Assembly: GCA_024636585.1 (NCBI GenBank)
Contig: JAGXGS010000048.1
Span: 1 to 64,000 of the forward strand
From: Thiogranum sp.
GTDB taxonomy: Bacteria; Pseudomonadota; Gammaproteobacteria; DSM-19610
Length of the DNA stretch: 64,000 nucleotides
Direction of reading: 5' to 3'
A model generated the notes under the pieces. That model was not told the origin of the DNA, made no database searches, and saw only the letters and a program-made list of their open reading frames with translations. Below, piece by piece: positions 27,969 through 38,423 of the stretch. Each line of letters opens with the position of its first letter. Positions within the stretch are counted from its first letter, which is position 1. Position numbers and translations under genes: made by a program.

Positions 27969-28343
27969 ATGAGTCAGGTATTAGCCATTGCCGGTGGCGG
28001 CGCGATCGGCGCCGTGTTGCGCTACTGGGTGTCCAACAGCGCCTATGACCTGCTGGGAAAGGATTTTCCCTATGGCACACTGGTGGTCAATGTTCTTGGC
28101 AGTCTGCTGATGGGATTTCTGGCCATCTGGCTGCTGGAACGGACCTTCGGTGGTGCTGCCCTGCGGGCTTTTCTGCTGATTGGTCTGCTGGGTGCGTTCA
28201 CGACCTTTTCCGCTTTTTCGCTGGAAACATTGAACCTGATGGAAAACGGGCAGTTGTTGAGAGCTCTGAGTAACGCGCTGCTGAGTGTGGTGCTGTGTGT
28301 GCTGGCCGCGGGTCTGGGCGTGATACTTGCGAGGCAATTATGA
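27969..28343 (+). CDS. crcB: Fluoride channel CrcB/FluC
   Basis: 124 residues with four predicted membrane helices. Dimeric CrcB exports fluoride. Conserved segments are GGAIGAVLRYWVS, YGTLVVNVLGSLLMGF (with the pore Asn) and GLLGAFTTFSAFSLET (the Phe-box and Na+ site region). I chose the ATG at 27969; an upstream GTG at 27936 would add eleven unlikely residues. The 37-base gap to rarA is too short for a fluoride riboswitch. It overlaps the DUF190 gene by four bases. Confidence 0.93.
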   Translation: MSQVLAIAGGGAIGAVLRYWVSNSAYDLLGKDFPYGTLVVNVLGSLLMGFLAIWLLERTFGGAALRAFLLIGLLGAFTTFSAFSLETLNLMENGQLLRALSNALLSVVLCVLAAGLGVILARQL

Positions 28344-28645
28344 GCTGGGAAGATGTCACCTTCGTGCGCGTATACCTGACCGAATCGGACAAAACCCTCG
28401 TGCCGTTGCTGCATCGCCTGCATGACCAGGAGAAGATTCGCGGTGTCACTGTATTCAGAGCGCTGAGTGGCTTTGGCGGCAGCGGTGTCATGCACACTGC
28501 ATCGCTGGTCGATCTGTCGCTGGACCTGCCGTTGACGGTGGAGTTCTTCGACACGCCGGAGAAGGTGGAAAAAATTCTTGAACATCTGTCCGATCTGATC
28601 GAGAAAGGACACATCGTGCGCTGGCAGGCGCAAATGAATAACTGA
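28340..28645 (+). CDS. DUF190 family protein
   Basis: 101 residues from the ATG in the ATGA overlap with crcB. DUF190 proteins have a PII-like ferredoxin fold and are repeatedly found next to crcB. Visible features are VRVYLTESDKTLVPLLHRLHDQEKIRGVTVFRALSGFG and a C-terminal helix LEHLSDLIEKGHIVRW. A regulatory or fluoride-related role is inferred from neighbourhood only; the ligand is unknown. Confidence 0.88.
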   Translation: MSWEDVTFVRVYLTESDKTLVPLLHRLHDQEKIRGVTVFRALSGFGGSGVMHTASLVDLSLDLPLTVEFFDTPEKVEKILEHLSDLIEKGHIVRWQAQMNN

Positions 28646-29947
<1,302 letters not shown>

Positions 29948-29956
29948 TTCACTCCA

Positions 29957-31771
29957 TTAATCCGAGATCTCAATCAACGTTTCGTCGGGATTGACATTGT
30001 CACCTTTGGCGACGTGAATGGCGGCGACGGTGCCGGCGATCGGCGCCTGAATCTCGGTTTCCATTTTCATGGCTTCCATTACCAGCATCGGAGCGCCGGC
30101 GGCCACGCTGTCGCCAACTTTCACCAGCACATCGATCACCACGCCGGGCATGGTGGTCGAGACATCTCCGGGCCCGGTGGCTTTCGGCCGTTTGCTGCCT
30201 TTTACAGCGATCCGTTCACCTTCATGGGGATGTTCCAGTTCAGTGAGAGTCTCCACGAGTATTTCTTCCGGCACGCCATCTACGGTCATGTAGAACGGGC
30301 GATCCTGCTGGGTGCGGTGTCCGGTTCCGGTGATCTGAATATGGTAGGTCTCGCCGTGCAGCGTCACGTTGAATTCAGTGGGTTTGCTATCCACACCTTC
30401 GGGACTTGCAACAGGTTCAAGCGCTTCCGGAGTCAGGGTGCCAGCCGCCCGCTGTTCAAGAAAGTCCCGTCCAAGTTCCGGAAACATTGCATAGGTCAGC
30501 ACGTCTTCCTCGCTTTTCGCCAGCGCGCCGACCTCCTGACGCAGATTTTCCATTTCGTTCTTCAACAGATCGGCGGGACGCACATCGATGACATCTTCGT
30601 TGCCGATGGCCTGCTGGCGCACCATGGAATTGACTTTGCCCGGTGCACGACCATAGCGTCCCTGCAGGTAAAGTTTTACTTCATTGCTGATGGTCTTGTA
30701 ACGGGCGCCGGAGAGTACATTCAGGACCGCCTGGGTACCGACTATCTGTGAAGTCGGTGTGACCAGCGGCGGATAACCCAGGTCCTCGCGCACCCGCGGA
30801 ATCTCCAGCAGTACATCCTCGATGCGATTCAGTGAACCCTGTTCGCGCAGTTGGGTATAGAGGTTTGAAATCATGCCGCCCGGCACCTGGTAAATCTGCA
30901 CGCGCGTGTCGATGCCGGTCATGTCACTTTCAAACTGATGATATTTTTTGCGCACTTCACGGAAATAGAAGCCGATAGCCTGCAGTGCCTTTAGATCCAG
31001 GCCGGTGTCATATTCGGTGTCTTTCAGCGCTGCCACCATACTCTCGGTGGGCGCGTGGGACGCACCGCCTGCGAATGCAGAGATTGCCGTGTCGATGTTG
31101 ACGCAGCCGTTCTCGATTGCCTTCAGCTGACACATCTCGGCAGCGCCGGCAGTGGCGTGGCAATGCAGGTTGATGGGTATTTTCACGGCACTCGTCAATT
31201 CTGCCATCAGCTCTGCAGTCACCATCGGTGTCAGCAGTCCGGCCATATCCTTGACAGCGATGCTGTCGCAACCCAGGTTCTCCAGCTGTTTCGCCATGGC
31301 GATAAACTTTGGAATGCCGTGCACCGGACTGGTGGTATAGCAGATGGTGCCCTGGGCGTGAGCGCCGGCAGTTTTTACTGCTGCCAGGGCAACCTCGAGA
31401 TTGCGCACATCATTGAGTGCATCAAAAACACGAAAGATGTCGATGCCGTTTTCCGCCGCGCGGGCAACGAAAGCGCGCACCACATCATCGGAGTAATGCC
31501 GGTAGCCGAGCAGGTTCTGTCCGCGCAGCAGCATCTGCAAAGGCGTGTTCGGTAATGCGGCGCGCAGTTTGCGCAGACGCTCCCAGGGGTCTTCCTTCAG
31601 ATACCTGAGACAGGCATCGAAAGTGGCGCCGCCCCAGACTTCCAGAGACCAGTAGCCGATTTTGTCGAGACTTTCGCAGATGGGCAGCATGTCCTCCGTG
31701 CGCATGCGGGTCGCGATCAGCGACTGGTGCGCATCGCGCAGTATGAGGTCGGTTACATGTACCTTTGGCAT
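29957..31771 (-). CDS. pycB: Pyruvate carboxylase subunit B (carboxyltransferase and biotin carrier)
   Basis: 604 residues. The N-terminal carboxyltransferase (about 1-300) starts with LILRDAHQSLIATRMRTEDML and has VKDMAGLLTP. A conserved region extends to about 460. The biotinyl domain is at the C-terminus, with the acceptor Lys in VMEAMKMET. It moves CO2 from biotin to pyruvate, making oxaloacetate. The same family includes oxaloacetate decarboxylase alpha, but the adjacent biotin carboxylase and the absence of membrane beta/gamma subunits favour pyruvate carboxylase. It lies 40 bp after pycA, same direction. Confidence 0.9.
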   Translation of the reverse strand: MPKVHVTDLILRDAHQSLIATRMRTEDMLPICESLDKIGYWSLEVWGGATFDACLRYLKEDPWERLRKLRAALPNTPLQMLLRGQNLLGYRHYSDDVVRAFVARAAENGIDIFRVFDALNDVRNLEVALAAVKTAGAHAQGTICYTTSPVHGIPKFIAMAKQLENLGCDSIAVKDMAGLLTPMVTAELMAELTSAVKIPINLHCHATAGAAEMCQLKAIENGCVNIDTAISAFAGGASHAPTESMVAALKDTEYDTGLDLKALQAIGFYFREVRKKYHQFESDMTGIDTRVQIYQVPGGMISNLYTQLREQGSLNRIEDVLLEIPRVREDLGYPPLVTPTSQIVGTQAVLNVLSGARYKTISNEVKLYLQGRYGRAPGKVNSMVRQQAIGNEDVIDVRPADLLKNEMENLRQEVGALAKSEEDVLTYAMFPELGRDFLEQRAAGTLTPEALEPVASPEGVDSKPTEFNVTLHGETYHIQITGTGHRTQQDRPFYMTVDGVPEEILVETLTELEHPHEGERIAVKGSKRPKATGPGDVSTTMPGVVIDVLVKVGDSVAAGAPMLVMEAMKMETEIQAPIAGTVAAIHVAKGDNVNPDETLIEISD

Positions 31772-31811
31772 GAGCTGTATCGAGTCCTGGATGCGGGTTT
31801 ATGAGGTAATT

Positions 31812-33230
31812 CTAGTAGCCGGCATGAGCGGCGATGGAAGCGGCAATGACGGCCGCAAGTTCCCGTGTCGGCCGACTGGTTTTGTAATTCACCAGTTCGG
31901 GGTGTTCCTCGACAAAAGCCGTGTCAAAGCAGGCAGCGCGAAACTCCGGCACTTCCAGCAGTTGCAGGTAGTAGGGAATTGTCGTTTTCACGCCATAGAC
32001 CCCGGTATCCTGCAGTGCCCGGCTGGCACGGTTAAGCAGTTCTTCCCAGCATAGCGCCCATACGGTTATTTTTGCGCACATCGAATCATAGTAGGGCGGG
32101 ATGGTGTAACCGGTGTAAATTGCCGCATCGGTACGCACACCCGGTCCGCCGGGGGCGAAGTAGCGGGTGATACGGCCGAAACTCGGCAGAAAATCATTTT
32201 TGGGATCTTCGGCATTGATGCGAAATTCCATGGCGAAACCGCGGCGCTGGATGTCCTCCTGTCGAAACGGAAGGCGTTGCCCATCGGCGATACGAATCTG
32301 TTCGCCGACAATATCAACGCCGGTGATGCTTTCGGTTACCGTGTGTTCGACCTGCAGCCGGGTGTTCATTTCCATGAAGAAAAATTGCTGCTGGTCATCC
32401 ATCAGAAATTCCACTGTCCCGGCATTCTGGTAGCCGACCACCTGGGCCGCCTTGACCGCGAACAGGCCGATCTGTGCGCGTTGTTCTTCGCTCAACTGAG
32501 GCGAAGGGGCAATCTCGATGAGCTTCTGGTGGCGGCGCTGAATCGAGCAGTCGCGCTCGAACAGGTGCACGGCATTACCGTGATGATCGGCCAGAATCTG
32601 CACCTCGATATGGCGCGGTTTGACGACGCACTTTTCCAGAAAAATGTCTGCACTTCCGAATGCCTTGCGCGCTTCCGATAGCACCCGTTCATAGTTACGC
32701 AGCAGTTCCGCTTCATTTTCGCAGCGGCGAATACCCCGGCCGCCGCCCCCGGAGGTGGCTTTCAACATGATCGGATAACCGATATTGCTGGCCAAAGCGA
32801 TGGCTTCCGCGACGCTGGTCAGGCTTTCGTCGCTGCCCGGGATCACCGGTACCCCGGCCGCCTGCATACTGCGCCGGGCCTCGATTTTGTTGCCCATTCG
32901 GCTGATGACATCCGCGCTGGGACCGATGAATTTAATGCCGCGCCGCTCACAGATCCGGGCGAATTCGGCATTTTCGGAGAGAAATCCATAGCCGGGATGG
33001 ACAGCATCGCAGCCGGTTGCCAGGGCGAGGTTCACGATCCGGTGCGCATTGAGATACCCGGCGACCGGGTCTGGTCCGATGTTATAGGCTTCGCTGGCCT
33101 TTTTTACATGCAGCGCATGGCGGTCCGGATCAGCATAAATGGCGACTGATTCGATCCGCGCTTCCTGGCAGGCCCGCACGATCCTGACAGCGATTTCCCC
33201 GCGATTGGCAATGAGTATTTTTCGAATCAA
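31812..33230 (-). CDS. pycA: Pyruvate carboxylase subunit A (biotin carboxylase)
   Basis: 472 residues from a TTG start. It carboxylates biotin with ATP and bicarbonate. Motifs: KILIANRGEIAVRI at the N-terminus, the ATP-grasp glycine loop KATSGGGGRGIR, EKCVVKPRHIEVQIL, and FMEMNTRLQVEHTVTE with catalytic residues. The open frame extends to 33296, but AGGTG lies five to six bases before the TTG at 33230 and the protein then begins at the family's usual LIRKILIANRGE. It resembles AccC too; pairing with pycB decides the name. Confidence 0.88.
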   Translation of the reverse strand: MIRKILIANRGEIAVRIVRACQEARIESVAIYADPDRHALHVKKASEAYNIGPDPVAGYLNAHRIVNLALATGCDAVHPGYGFLSENAEFARICERRGIKFIGPSADVISRMGNKIEARRSMQAAGVPVIPGSDESLTSVAEAIALASNIGYPIMLKATSGGGGRGIRRCENEAELLRNYERVLSEARKAFGSADIFLEKCVVKPRHIEVQILADHHGNAVHLFERDCSIQRRHQKLIEIAPSPQLSEEQRAQIGLFAVKAAQVVGYQNAGTVEFLMDDQQQFFFMEMNTRLQVEHTVTESITGVDIVGEQIRIADGQRLPFRQEDIQRRGFAMEFRINAEDPKNDFLPSFGRITRYFAPGGPGVRTDAAIYTGYTIPPYYDSMCAKITVWALCWEELLNRASRALQDTGVYGVKTTIPYYLQLLEVPEFRAACFDTAFVEEHPELVNYKTSRPTRELAAVIAASIAAHAGY

Positions 33231-33410
33231 GGGACACCTGTATATGACCGGCTGGGTTGCGGGTCTCCCGGGGCGCTGGCAGACACCTGCCAACAAGTAT
33301 ATCGGAAGAGCAAAAGAGCTTGTTTTTTCTACGCAAAAGCGGCGCCGCTGTCAACTGCTCTGACGCTTTGACCGGGCCGCCGAACCTCCCGATTTTTCAG
33401 CGTCTTAGCT

Positions 33411-33440
33411 TTGACAGGACAACAGATCAGCGAGTATCAT
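33411..33440 (+). promoter_or_regulatory. Strong promoter of the yceD-rpmF operon
   Basis: TTGACA (33411-33416), an 18-base spacer and TATCAT (33435-33440) match the sigma-70 consensus closely. The predicted start is near 33447, only about three bases before the yceD ATG at 33450. No ribosome site lies before that ATG. The rest of 33231-33410 is the pycA upstream region, in which I see no gene. Confidence 0.7.
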
Positions 33441-33449
33441 GGCGCGCTT

Positions 33450-33947
33450 ATGTTGGATTGTCTTCCGAAGCGTATAGAGCCCGTCGGTCTCGCAGATGCC
33501 GGGCGCTCCTTTCGGGGTAAGGTGCCGATCGCGGAGTTGCCGCGGCTGGCGCCGGCGTTGTATTCCAGTGAGGGCGAACTCGATGTCCGGCTGGAATTCG
33601 GACTGAACGAGCGCTGTATCCGTACTGTGACAGGGAGCATCGAAGGCAGCCTGGATCTGGTTTGTCAGCGTTGTCTGGGCAGCCTCAGGTTCCCGCTTGC
33701 ATTGCGTATTCGTCTGGGTGTGATATCCGACGAGACGCAGATCAGGGGATTGCCTGAAGGGTATGAGCCGTTACTGGCTACGGGAGAGCCTCTCGCAACC
33801 TTCGATCTGATCGAGGACGAGGTGCTGCTCGCGATACCGGCGATACCACGTCACACAGAGGATGAACACTGTGAAACGGAGTATGAAAACCAGCCGTCAC
33901 CGGGAAAAGATAATCCATTCGCCGTATTGGGAAAATTGAAGTCTTAG
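33450..33947 (+). CDS. yceD: YceD/DUF177 family 23S rRNA accumulation protein
   Basis: 165 residues. YceD proteins are encoded just before rpmF in most bacteria and are linked to 23S rRNA accumulation or ribosome assembly; the mechanism is not settled. The zinc-type pair VCQRCLGSL is present, as is the acidic C-terminal half with LIEDEVLLAIPAIPRH and PFAVLGKLK at the end. The ATG at 33450 (MLDCLPKRIEPVGLADAGRSF) fits the family N-terminus. The frame opens upstream at 33411 but that lies inside the promoter. The message appears almost leaderless. Confidence 0.92.
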   Translation: MLDCLPKRIEPVGLADAGRSFRGKVPIAELPRLAPALYSSEGELDVRLEFGLNERCIRTVTGSIEGSLDLVCQRCLGSLRFPLALRIRLGVISDETQIRGLPEGYEPLLATGEPLATFDLIEDEVLLAIPAIPRHTEDEHCETEYENQPSPGKDNPFAVLGKLKS

Positions 33948-33974
33948 ACGAAAACAGTTTCAGGAGACATCGTC

Positions 33975-34154
33975 ATGGCAGTCCAGCAAAACCGTAAAAC
34001 ATCCTCCAAGCGCGACATGCGTCGTTCGCACGATGCGCTGAAGAGTTCCACCCTGTCGGTTGAGCCGACCACTGGCGAAACGCATCTTCGTCATCACGTC
34101 AGCCCTGATGGCTACTATCGCGGCCGGAAGGTTATCAATAAAGATATTGATTGA
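33975..34154 (+). CDS. rpmF: 50S ribosomal protein L32
   Basis: 59 residues: [20 protein letters not shown], then [28 protein letters not shown]. The family's usual zinc cysteines are absent, as in many gammaproteobacterial L32 proteins. AGGAG lies eight to nine bases before the ATG. It follows yceD by 27 bp, as expected, and is followed by a strong hairpin. Confidence 0.97.
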   Translation: MAVQQNRKTSSKRDMRRSHDALKSSTLSVEPTTGETHLRHHVSPDGYYRGRKVINKDID

Positions 34155-34199
34155 TTCGGGTTGCGATTCGCGCATTTCTTTTACAACGCATTGCAGATC

Positions 34200-34239
34200 A
34201 CGCTGCTCCACCGGTAACGGGGAGCAGCGTGTGTTTTTT
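34200..34239 (+). terminator. Terminator-like hairpin directly before plsX
   Basis: ACGCTGCTCC (34200-34209) pairs perfectly with GGAGCAGCGT (34221-34230), with further C-G pairs possible in the loop. GTG and six T (34234-34239) follow. The T-run ends five bases before the plsX ATG (34245), so any transcript encoding plsX must pass through it. It therefore acts either as a partial terminator (attenuator) or not at all under some conditions. Confidence 0.75.
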
Positions 34240-34244
34240 GGGCT

Positions 34245-35273
34245 ATGAATAAACGTCTTACAATCGCACTGGATGCAATGGGTGGTGACCACGGGCCCGA
34301 TGTCGTTTTGCCGGCTGCGCTGCGGGTTCTGTCGAAACGCAAGGATATAGATCTGCTGCTGGTCGGTGATCAGGAAGTGATCGAGGCCGCGCTGCTGAAG
34401 CTCAAGGTGGCCCCCGGGGCCCAGCTGCAGATCCAGCACGCGTCACAGCAGGTTGATATGGATGAACTGCCTTCAAAAGCTCTGCGCTTCAAAAAGGATT
34501 CATCCATGCGGGTAGCCATTGATATGGTCAAGGACGGGCGGGCCCATGCCTGTGTCAGTTCCGGAAATACCGGTGCCCTGATGGCGACTGCGCGGTATGT
34601 ACTGAAAACACTCCCCGGCATCGATCGACCGGCAATCTGTACTTCGCTCCCTACCATGACCGGGCATACCTGGATGCTGGATCTGGGCGCGAACATAGAA
34701 AGTTCCCCGGAACATCTGTTGCAGTTCGCCCTGATGGGGACCGAGCTTGCGAAGGCCGTAGATAACAATTCCAATCCCAGCGTCGGCCTGCTGAACATCG
34801 GCGCCGAAGAAATGAAAGGCAATGAGACGGTCAGGGGAGCGGGTGTCCTGTTATCCGGCTCCCTGCTGAATTACGCCGGTTTCATCGAAGGCGATGATGT
34901 CTATGGCGGCAAGGTCGATGTGGTGGTGTGCGACGGATTCATCGGTAATATTGCTTTGAAAACCGGCGAAGGCCTCGCCAAAATGATCTCGCATTTTATC
35001 CGACGTGAATTTTCCAGAAATATTCTGACCCGGCTCGCCGGCCTGGTTGCGTTGCCGGTATTGAAATCCTTTCGTCAAAAAATCGATCCACGCCGGTACA
35101 ATGGTGCCAGCCTTCTGGGGCTGCGCGGTACTGTAATCAAGAGTCATGGTAGCGCCGATGAGCTCGCTTTCGCGAATGCAATAGAGGTCGCTGCTGTGGT
35201 AGTGCGGCAGCAGGTGCCGGAGCATATTCGCGAACAGTTGCAGGTGGTCGTCGGCGAGAGGAAAGTGGTTTGA
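34245..35273 (+). CDS. plsX: Phosphate acyltransferase PlsX
   Basis: 342 residues. PlsX converts acyl-ACP to acyl-phosphate, the first step of phospholipid synthesis with PlsY. Family signatures: [21 protein letters not shown] at the N-terminus, [32 protein letters not shown] and [17 protein letters not shown]. The ATG gives the usual N-terminus, so the hairpin really does sit just before the start. Its stop codon overlaps the fabH TTG start. Confidence 0.96.
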   Translation: MNKRLTIALDAMGGDHGPDVVLPAALRVLSKRKDIDLLLVGDQEVIEAALLKLKVAPGAQLQIQHASQQVDMDELPSKALRFKKDSSMRVAIDMVKDGRAHACVSSGNTGALMATARYVLKTLPGIDRPAICTSLPTMTGHTWMLDLGANIESSPEHLLQFALMGTELAKAVDNNSNPSVGLLNIGAEEMKGNETVRGAGVLLSGSLLNYAGFIEGDDVYGGKVDVVVCDGFIGNIALKTGEGLAKMISHFIRREFSRNILTRLAGLVALPVLKSFRQKIDPRRYNGASLLGLRGTVIKSHGSADELAFANAIEVAAVVVRQQVPEHIREQLQVVVGERKVV

Positions 35274-36238
35274 TCTATTCACGCATTACCGGGACCGGCG
35301 GCTATCTGCCCGACAAGGTGCTGACTAACCATGACCTCGAGAAACTGGTCGATACCAGCGATCAATGGATCCGCGAGCGCACCGGTATCAGCAAACGTCA
35401 CGTTGCCGAAGAAGGGCAATATACGGTAGATCTGGCGGAACATGCGGCACGACGCGCGCTGGAAGCTGCAGGTCGCGACCCTCAGGATGTGGATCTGATT
35501 ATCGTTGCAACCACCACGCCCGACCGGATCTTTCCCAGTACTGCCTGTCTGTTGCAAAAACGGCTGGACCGGCATGGCTGTGCAGCCTTCGACATTCAGG
35601 CGGTATGCACCGGTTTTGTGTATGCGCTGGCTGTCGCCGACAAATTTATCCGTACCGGTGCTGCCAAATGCGCACTGGTGGTCGGGGCTGAAACATTATC
35701 ACGGGTGCTGGACTGGAAGGACCGGACGACCTGCGTGCTGTTTGGAGACGGTGCCGGCGCTGTAATCGTGGAGAGCAGCGACGAGCCCGGTATTCTGTCT
35801 ACCCACCTGCACGCTGACGGCGCATACGAAAGCCTGCTCACGGTGGCAGGCGGCGTAGGTCAGGGCTACGATAGCCTGGCGAATGGCAATGGCTATGTCA
35901 CCATGAAAGGCAACGAAGTATTCAAGGTTGCGGTCAATACACTCGGACGCATTGTCGATGAGACGCTGGAGGCCAATAACCTCGAAAAATCTGACATCGA
36001 CTGGCTGATTCCGCATCAGGCCAACATCCGGATCATTCAGGCCACCGCAAAGAAATTGCGAATGTCTATGGATCGTGTCGTGGTGACGGTCGGCGAACAT
36101 GGCAATACTTCCAGCGCATCGGTGCCACTGGCGCTGGATGTGGCGGTACGTGATGGCCGTATCAAACGTGGCGAGATGCTCCTGATGGAGGCGTTTGGCG
36201 GCGGTTTCACATGGGGTTCAATCCTGCTCAAGTTTTAA
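35270..36238 (+). CDS. fabH: Beta-ketoacyl-ACP synthase III
   Basis: 322 residues. FabH condenses acetyl-CoA with malonyl-ACP to start fatty-acid chains. The catalytic Cys is in [10 protein letters not shown], the His in IPHQANIRI and the Asn in [10 protein letters not shown]. The start is a TTG overlapping the plsX stop, with GAGAGG about eight bases upstream; it yields the expected [16 protein letters not shown]. The plsX-fabH-fabD order matches E. coli. Confidence 0.96.
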   Translation: MIYSRITGTGGYLPDKVLTNHDLEKLVDTSDQWIRERTGISKRHVAEEGQYTVDLAEHAARRALEAAGRDPQDVDLIIVATTTPDRIFPSTACLLQKRLDRHGCAAFDIQAVCTGFVYALAVADKFIRTGAAKCALVVGAETLSRVLDWKDRTTCVLFGDGAGAVIVESSDEPGILSTHLHADGAYESLLTVAGGVGQGYDSLANGNGYVTMKGNEVFKVAVNTLGRIVDETLEANNLEKSDIDWLIPHQANIRIIQATAKKLRMSMDRVVVTVGEHGNTSSASVPLALDVAVRDGRIKRGEMLLMEAFGGGFTWGSILLKF

Positions 36239-36251
36239 TCCGGTTTTTCTC

Positions 36252-37220
36252 ATGAATAATAAAATATGCACTGATGTTGCCCTGGTTTTCCCGGGTCAGG
36301 GATCGCAATCCCTCGGCATGCTGGCGGAGCTGGCGGGAAATTTCCCTGTTGTTGGCAGAACATTCGCCGAGGCATCGGAAGTTCTCGGTTACGATCTGTG
36401 GGAGCGTGTTCAGCAGGGGCCGGTTGAGTTACTGAACCAGACTGCCTGCACCCAGCCGGCGATGTTGACCGCAGGTGTCGCAACCTGGCGCTGCTGGCAG
36501 CAACGGAGCGATCGGGTTCCTGCGATGATGGCCGGCCACAGTCTCGGCGAATACACCGCGCTGGTGTGTGCGGGTGCGATGGATTTCCGCGATGCGGTGG
36601 GGCTGGTTGAGAAACGTGGCCAGTACATGCAGAGCGCAGTTCCGGAAGGCGTCGGGGCGATGGCTGCCATCCTGGGGCTGGATGATGCGGCAGTGCAATC
36701 GGCCTGTGCACAGGCGGCCGGTGACGAAGTCGTGAGTGCAGTGAATTTCAATTCGCCGGGGCAGGTGGTGATCGCGGGCCATGCGGCGGCAGTGCAGCGG
36801 GCAATGGAGCTTGCCAAACAGGCTGGCGCCCGGCGCGCGCTGCCGTTGCCGGTATCGGTGCCGTCGCATTGCAGCCTGATGAAACCGGCTGCCGAGCAAT
36901 TTGCCACTCAGCTCGCAGCCACCGCCATATCTTCTCCGACAGTCACGGTCCTGCATAACGCCGATGTCGCCTCGCACAGGGATCCCGATGCCATCCGCGC
37001 GGCACTCGCTGCCCAGTTGTATCAGCCGGTGCGCTGGGTCGAAATCATTCGCGCAATGCAGGCGGCTGGTATTGGCTGCGTGGTGGAGGCAGGGCCAGGC
37101 AAGGTACTGGCGGGTTTGAATCAGCGTATCGAGAAGACTATGACAGCGGTTGCCGTGCAGACGACAGCGGATCTTGAAAAAGCTCTGGGCTGCTGCGACG
37201 CAGCAAACCAGGTTGAGTAG
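36252..37220 (+). CDS. fabD: Malonyl-CoA:ACP transacylase
   Basis: 322 residues from the ATG at 36252. FabD loads malonyl groups on ACP. The active-site Ser is in GHSLGEYTAL, preceded by FPGQGSQ near the N-terminus; the second catalytic residue, His, is in VPSHCSLM. The frame is open to 36195 inside fabH, but the start chosen fits family length. A long open frame on the opposite strand (36429-37955) is a codon-bias shadow of this gene and fabG. Confidence 0.96.
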   Translation: MNNKICTDVALVFPGQGSQSLGMLAELAGNFPVVGRTFAEASEVLGYDLWERVQQGPVELLNQTACTQPAMLTAGVATWRCWQQRSDRVPAMMAGHSLGEYTALVCAGAMDFRDAVGLVEKRGQYMQSAVPEGVGAMAAILGLDDAAVQSACAQAAGDEVVSAVNFNSPGQVVIAGHAAAVQRAMELAKQAGARRALPLPVSVPSHCSLMKPAAEQFATQLAATAISSPTVTVLHNADVASHRDPDAIRAALAAQLYQPVRWVEIIRAMQAAGIGCVVEAGPGKVLAGLNQRIEKTMTAVAVQTTADLEKALGCCDAANQVE

Positions 37221-37235
37221 ATGGAGAACACAGAC

Positions 37236-37982
37236 ATGACATTGGCGGAAGATATTGCACTGGTAACCGGAGCAAGCCGTGGCATCGGGCAGGCGATCGC
37301 ATTCGCGCTGGGCGCGGCTGGTGCCAGAGTGACGGGCACGGCGACGACTGAAAAGGGCGCCGCGGCGATACAGGCGGCGCTCGATAGCAAAGGTATCGAG
37401 GGCCTCGGCCTGATGCTGGACGTGACTCAGCCGGAGTCCATCGATGCAGCAATGGCGGCGATAAAGAACAGGTTCGGTGGCACGCCGTCGATTCTCGTGA
37501 ACAATGCCGGCATTACTCGCGATAACCTGCTGATGCGGATGAAGGATGACGAGTGGGACGCAGTGATCGGGACTAATCTCGGATCGGTATTCCGGCTCAG
37601 CAAGGCCTGTCTGCGTGGAATGATGAAGGCCAAACGCGGGCGCATTATCAGCATTGGCTCGGTAGTGGGCGCGACCGGCAATCCCGGGCAGGCCAATTAT
37701 GCGGCCGCAAAAGCCGGTCTGGTCGGCTTTACCAAGTCGCTGGCCCGCGAAATCGGCTCGCGCGGAATTACTGTGAATGCGGTTGCTCCCGGCTTTATCG
37801 ATACCGATATGACGCGCTCGCTTGGCGAGGATCAGCGGCAGGCCCTGATCGGGCAGGTTCCGGTCGGTCGGCTGGGCAATGTCGACGATATTGCCGCCGC
37901 CGTGAGCTTTCTGGCATCCCCCGCCGCCGGCTATATCACCGGTGAAACACTGCATGTGAACGGCGGCATGTTTATGCCTTGA
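37236..37982 (+). CDS. fabG: 3-oxoacyl-ACP reductase
   Basis: 248 residues. FabG reduces 3-oxoacyl-ACP with NADPH. The short-chain dehydrogenase features are TGASRGIGQAIAF, NNAGITRDNLLMRM and the catalytic Ser/Tyr/Lys in SIGSVVGATGNPGQANYAAAK. I chose the ATG at 37236 because GGAGA lies eight bases upstream; the ATG at 37221 would add MENTD with a poorer site. The acpP promoter overlaps its stop codon. Confidence 0.95.
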   Translation: MTLAEDIALVTGASRGIGQAIAFALGAAGARVTGTATTEKGAAAIQAALDSKGIEGLGLMLDVTQPESIDAAMAAIKNRFGGTPSILVNNAGITRDNLLMRMKDDEWDAVIGTNLGSVFRLSKACLRGMMKAKRGRIISIGSVVGATGNPGQANYAAAKAGLVGFTKSLAREIGSRGITVNAVAPGFIDTDMTRSLGEDQRQALIGQVPVGRLGNVDDIAAAVSFLASPAAGYITGETLHVNGGMFMP

Positions 37983-38006
37983 TAAAGGCGGTTATCAGGA
38001 TATAAT
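37979..38006 (+). promoter_or_regulatory. acpP promoter overlapping the fabG stop
   Basis: TTGATA (37979-37984), a 16-base spacer and a perfect TATAAT (38001-38006) give a near-consensus promoter whose -35 box includes the fabG stop codon. The predicted start is near 38013, so acpP has a leader of about 174 bases. A second possible -10, TAAAAT near 38131, has no good -35. This separate promoter fits the much higher need for ACP than for the synthesis enzymes. Confidence 0.7.
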
Positions 38007-38186
38007 CGCAACCCATTGTTAGTTATTGAATAGATATAAGCTGCTCGGAACCTTGTCAAACCGCGAAAGCGACATTGCATTGGCGCAATATTAGATGCCT
38101 CTATGACTGGATTGGTTATCCGCTTTTAACTAAAATACGCGCGCAGCTTAACGACTGATCACACACACACTGAGGACTTTTCCGCG

Positions 38187-38423
38187 ATGAGTAATGTTGA
38201 AGAACGCGTCAAAAAGATTGTCGTCGAACAATTGGATGTCAGCGAAGATTCTGTCACCAACGAGGCATCTTTTGTTGATGACCTGGGCGCGGATTCTCTT
38301 GATACCGTAGAGCTGGTTATGGCACTCGAAGAAGAATTCGAATGTGAGATTCCGGATGAAGAGGCGGAAAAAATAACTACCGTCCAGCAAGCAATCAATT
38401 ACGTCCAGGCGCACCTCGGTTAA
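38187..38423 (+). CDS. acpP: Acyl carrier protein
   Basis: 78 residues and strongly acidic. The 4-prime-phosphopantetheine attaches to the Ser of [18 protein letters not shown]. It carries growing acyl chains in fatty-acid synthesis. It is placed fabG-acpP-fabF as is usual. A GC-rich hairpin, CCGGCGC (38450-38456) with GCGCCGG (38469-38475), lies between acpP and fabF and lacks a T-run; it may limit read-through or protect the short message. Confidence 0.98.
   Translation: MSNVEERVKKIVVEQLDVSEDSVTNEASFVDDLGADSLDTVELVMALEEEFECEIPDEEAEKITTVQQAINYVQAHLG

Noticed and set aside
36429-37955. 508-codon open frame on the minus strand across fabD and fabG
   Set aside because: It is fully antisense to two clearly conserved genes, shows no recognisable protein features, and such long shadows are common in GC-rich coding sequence.
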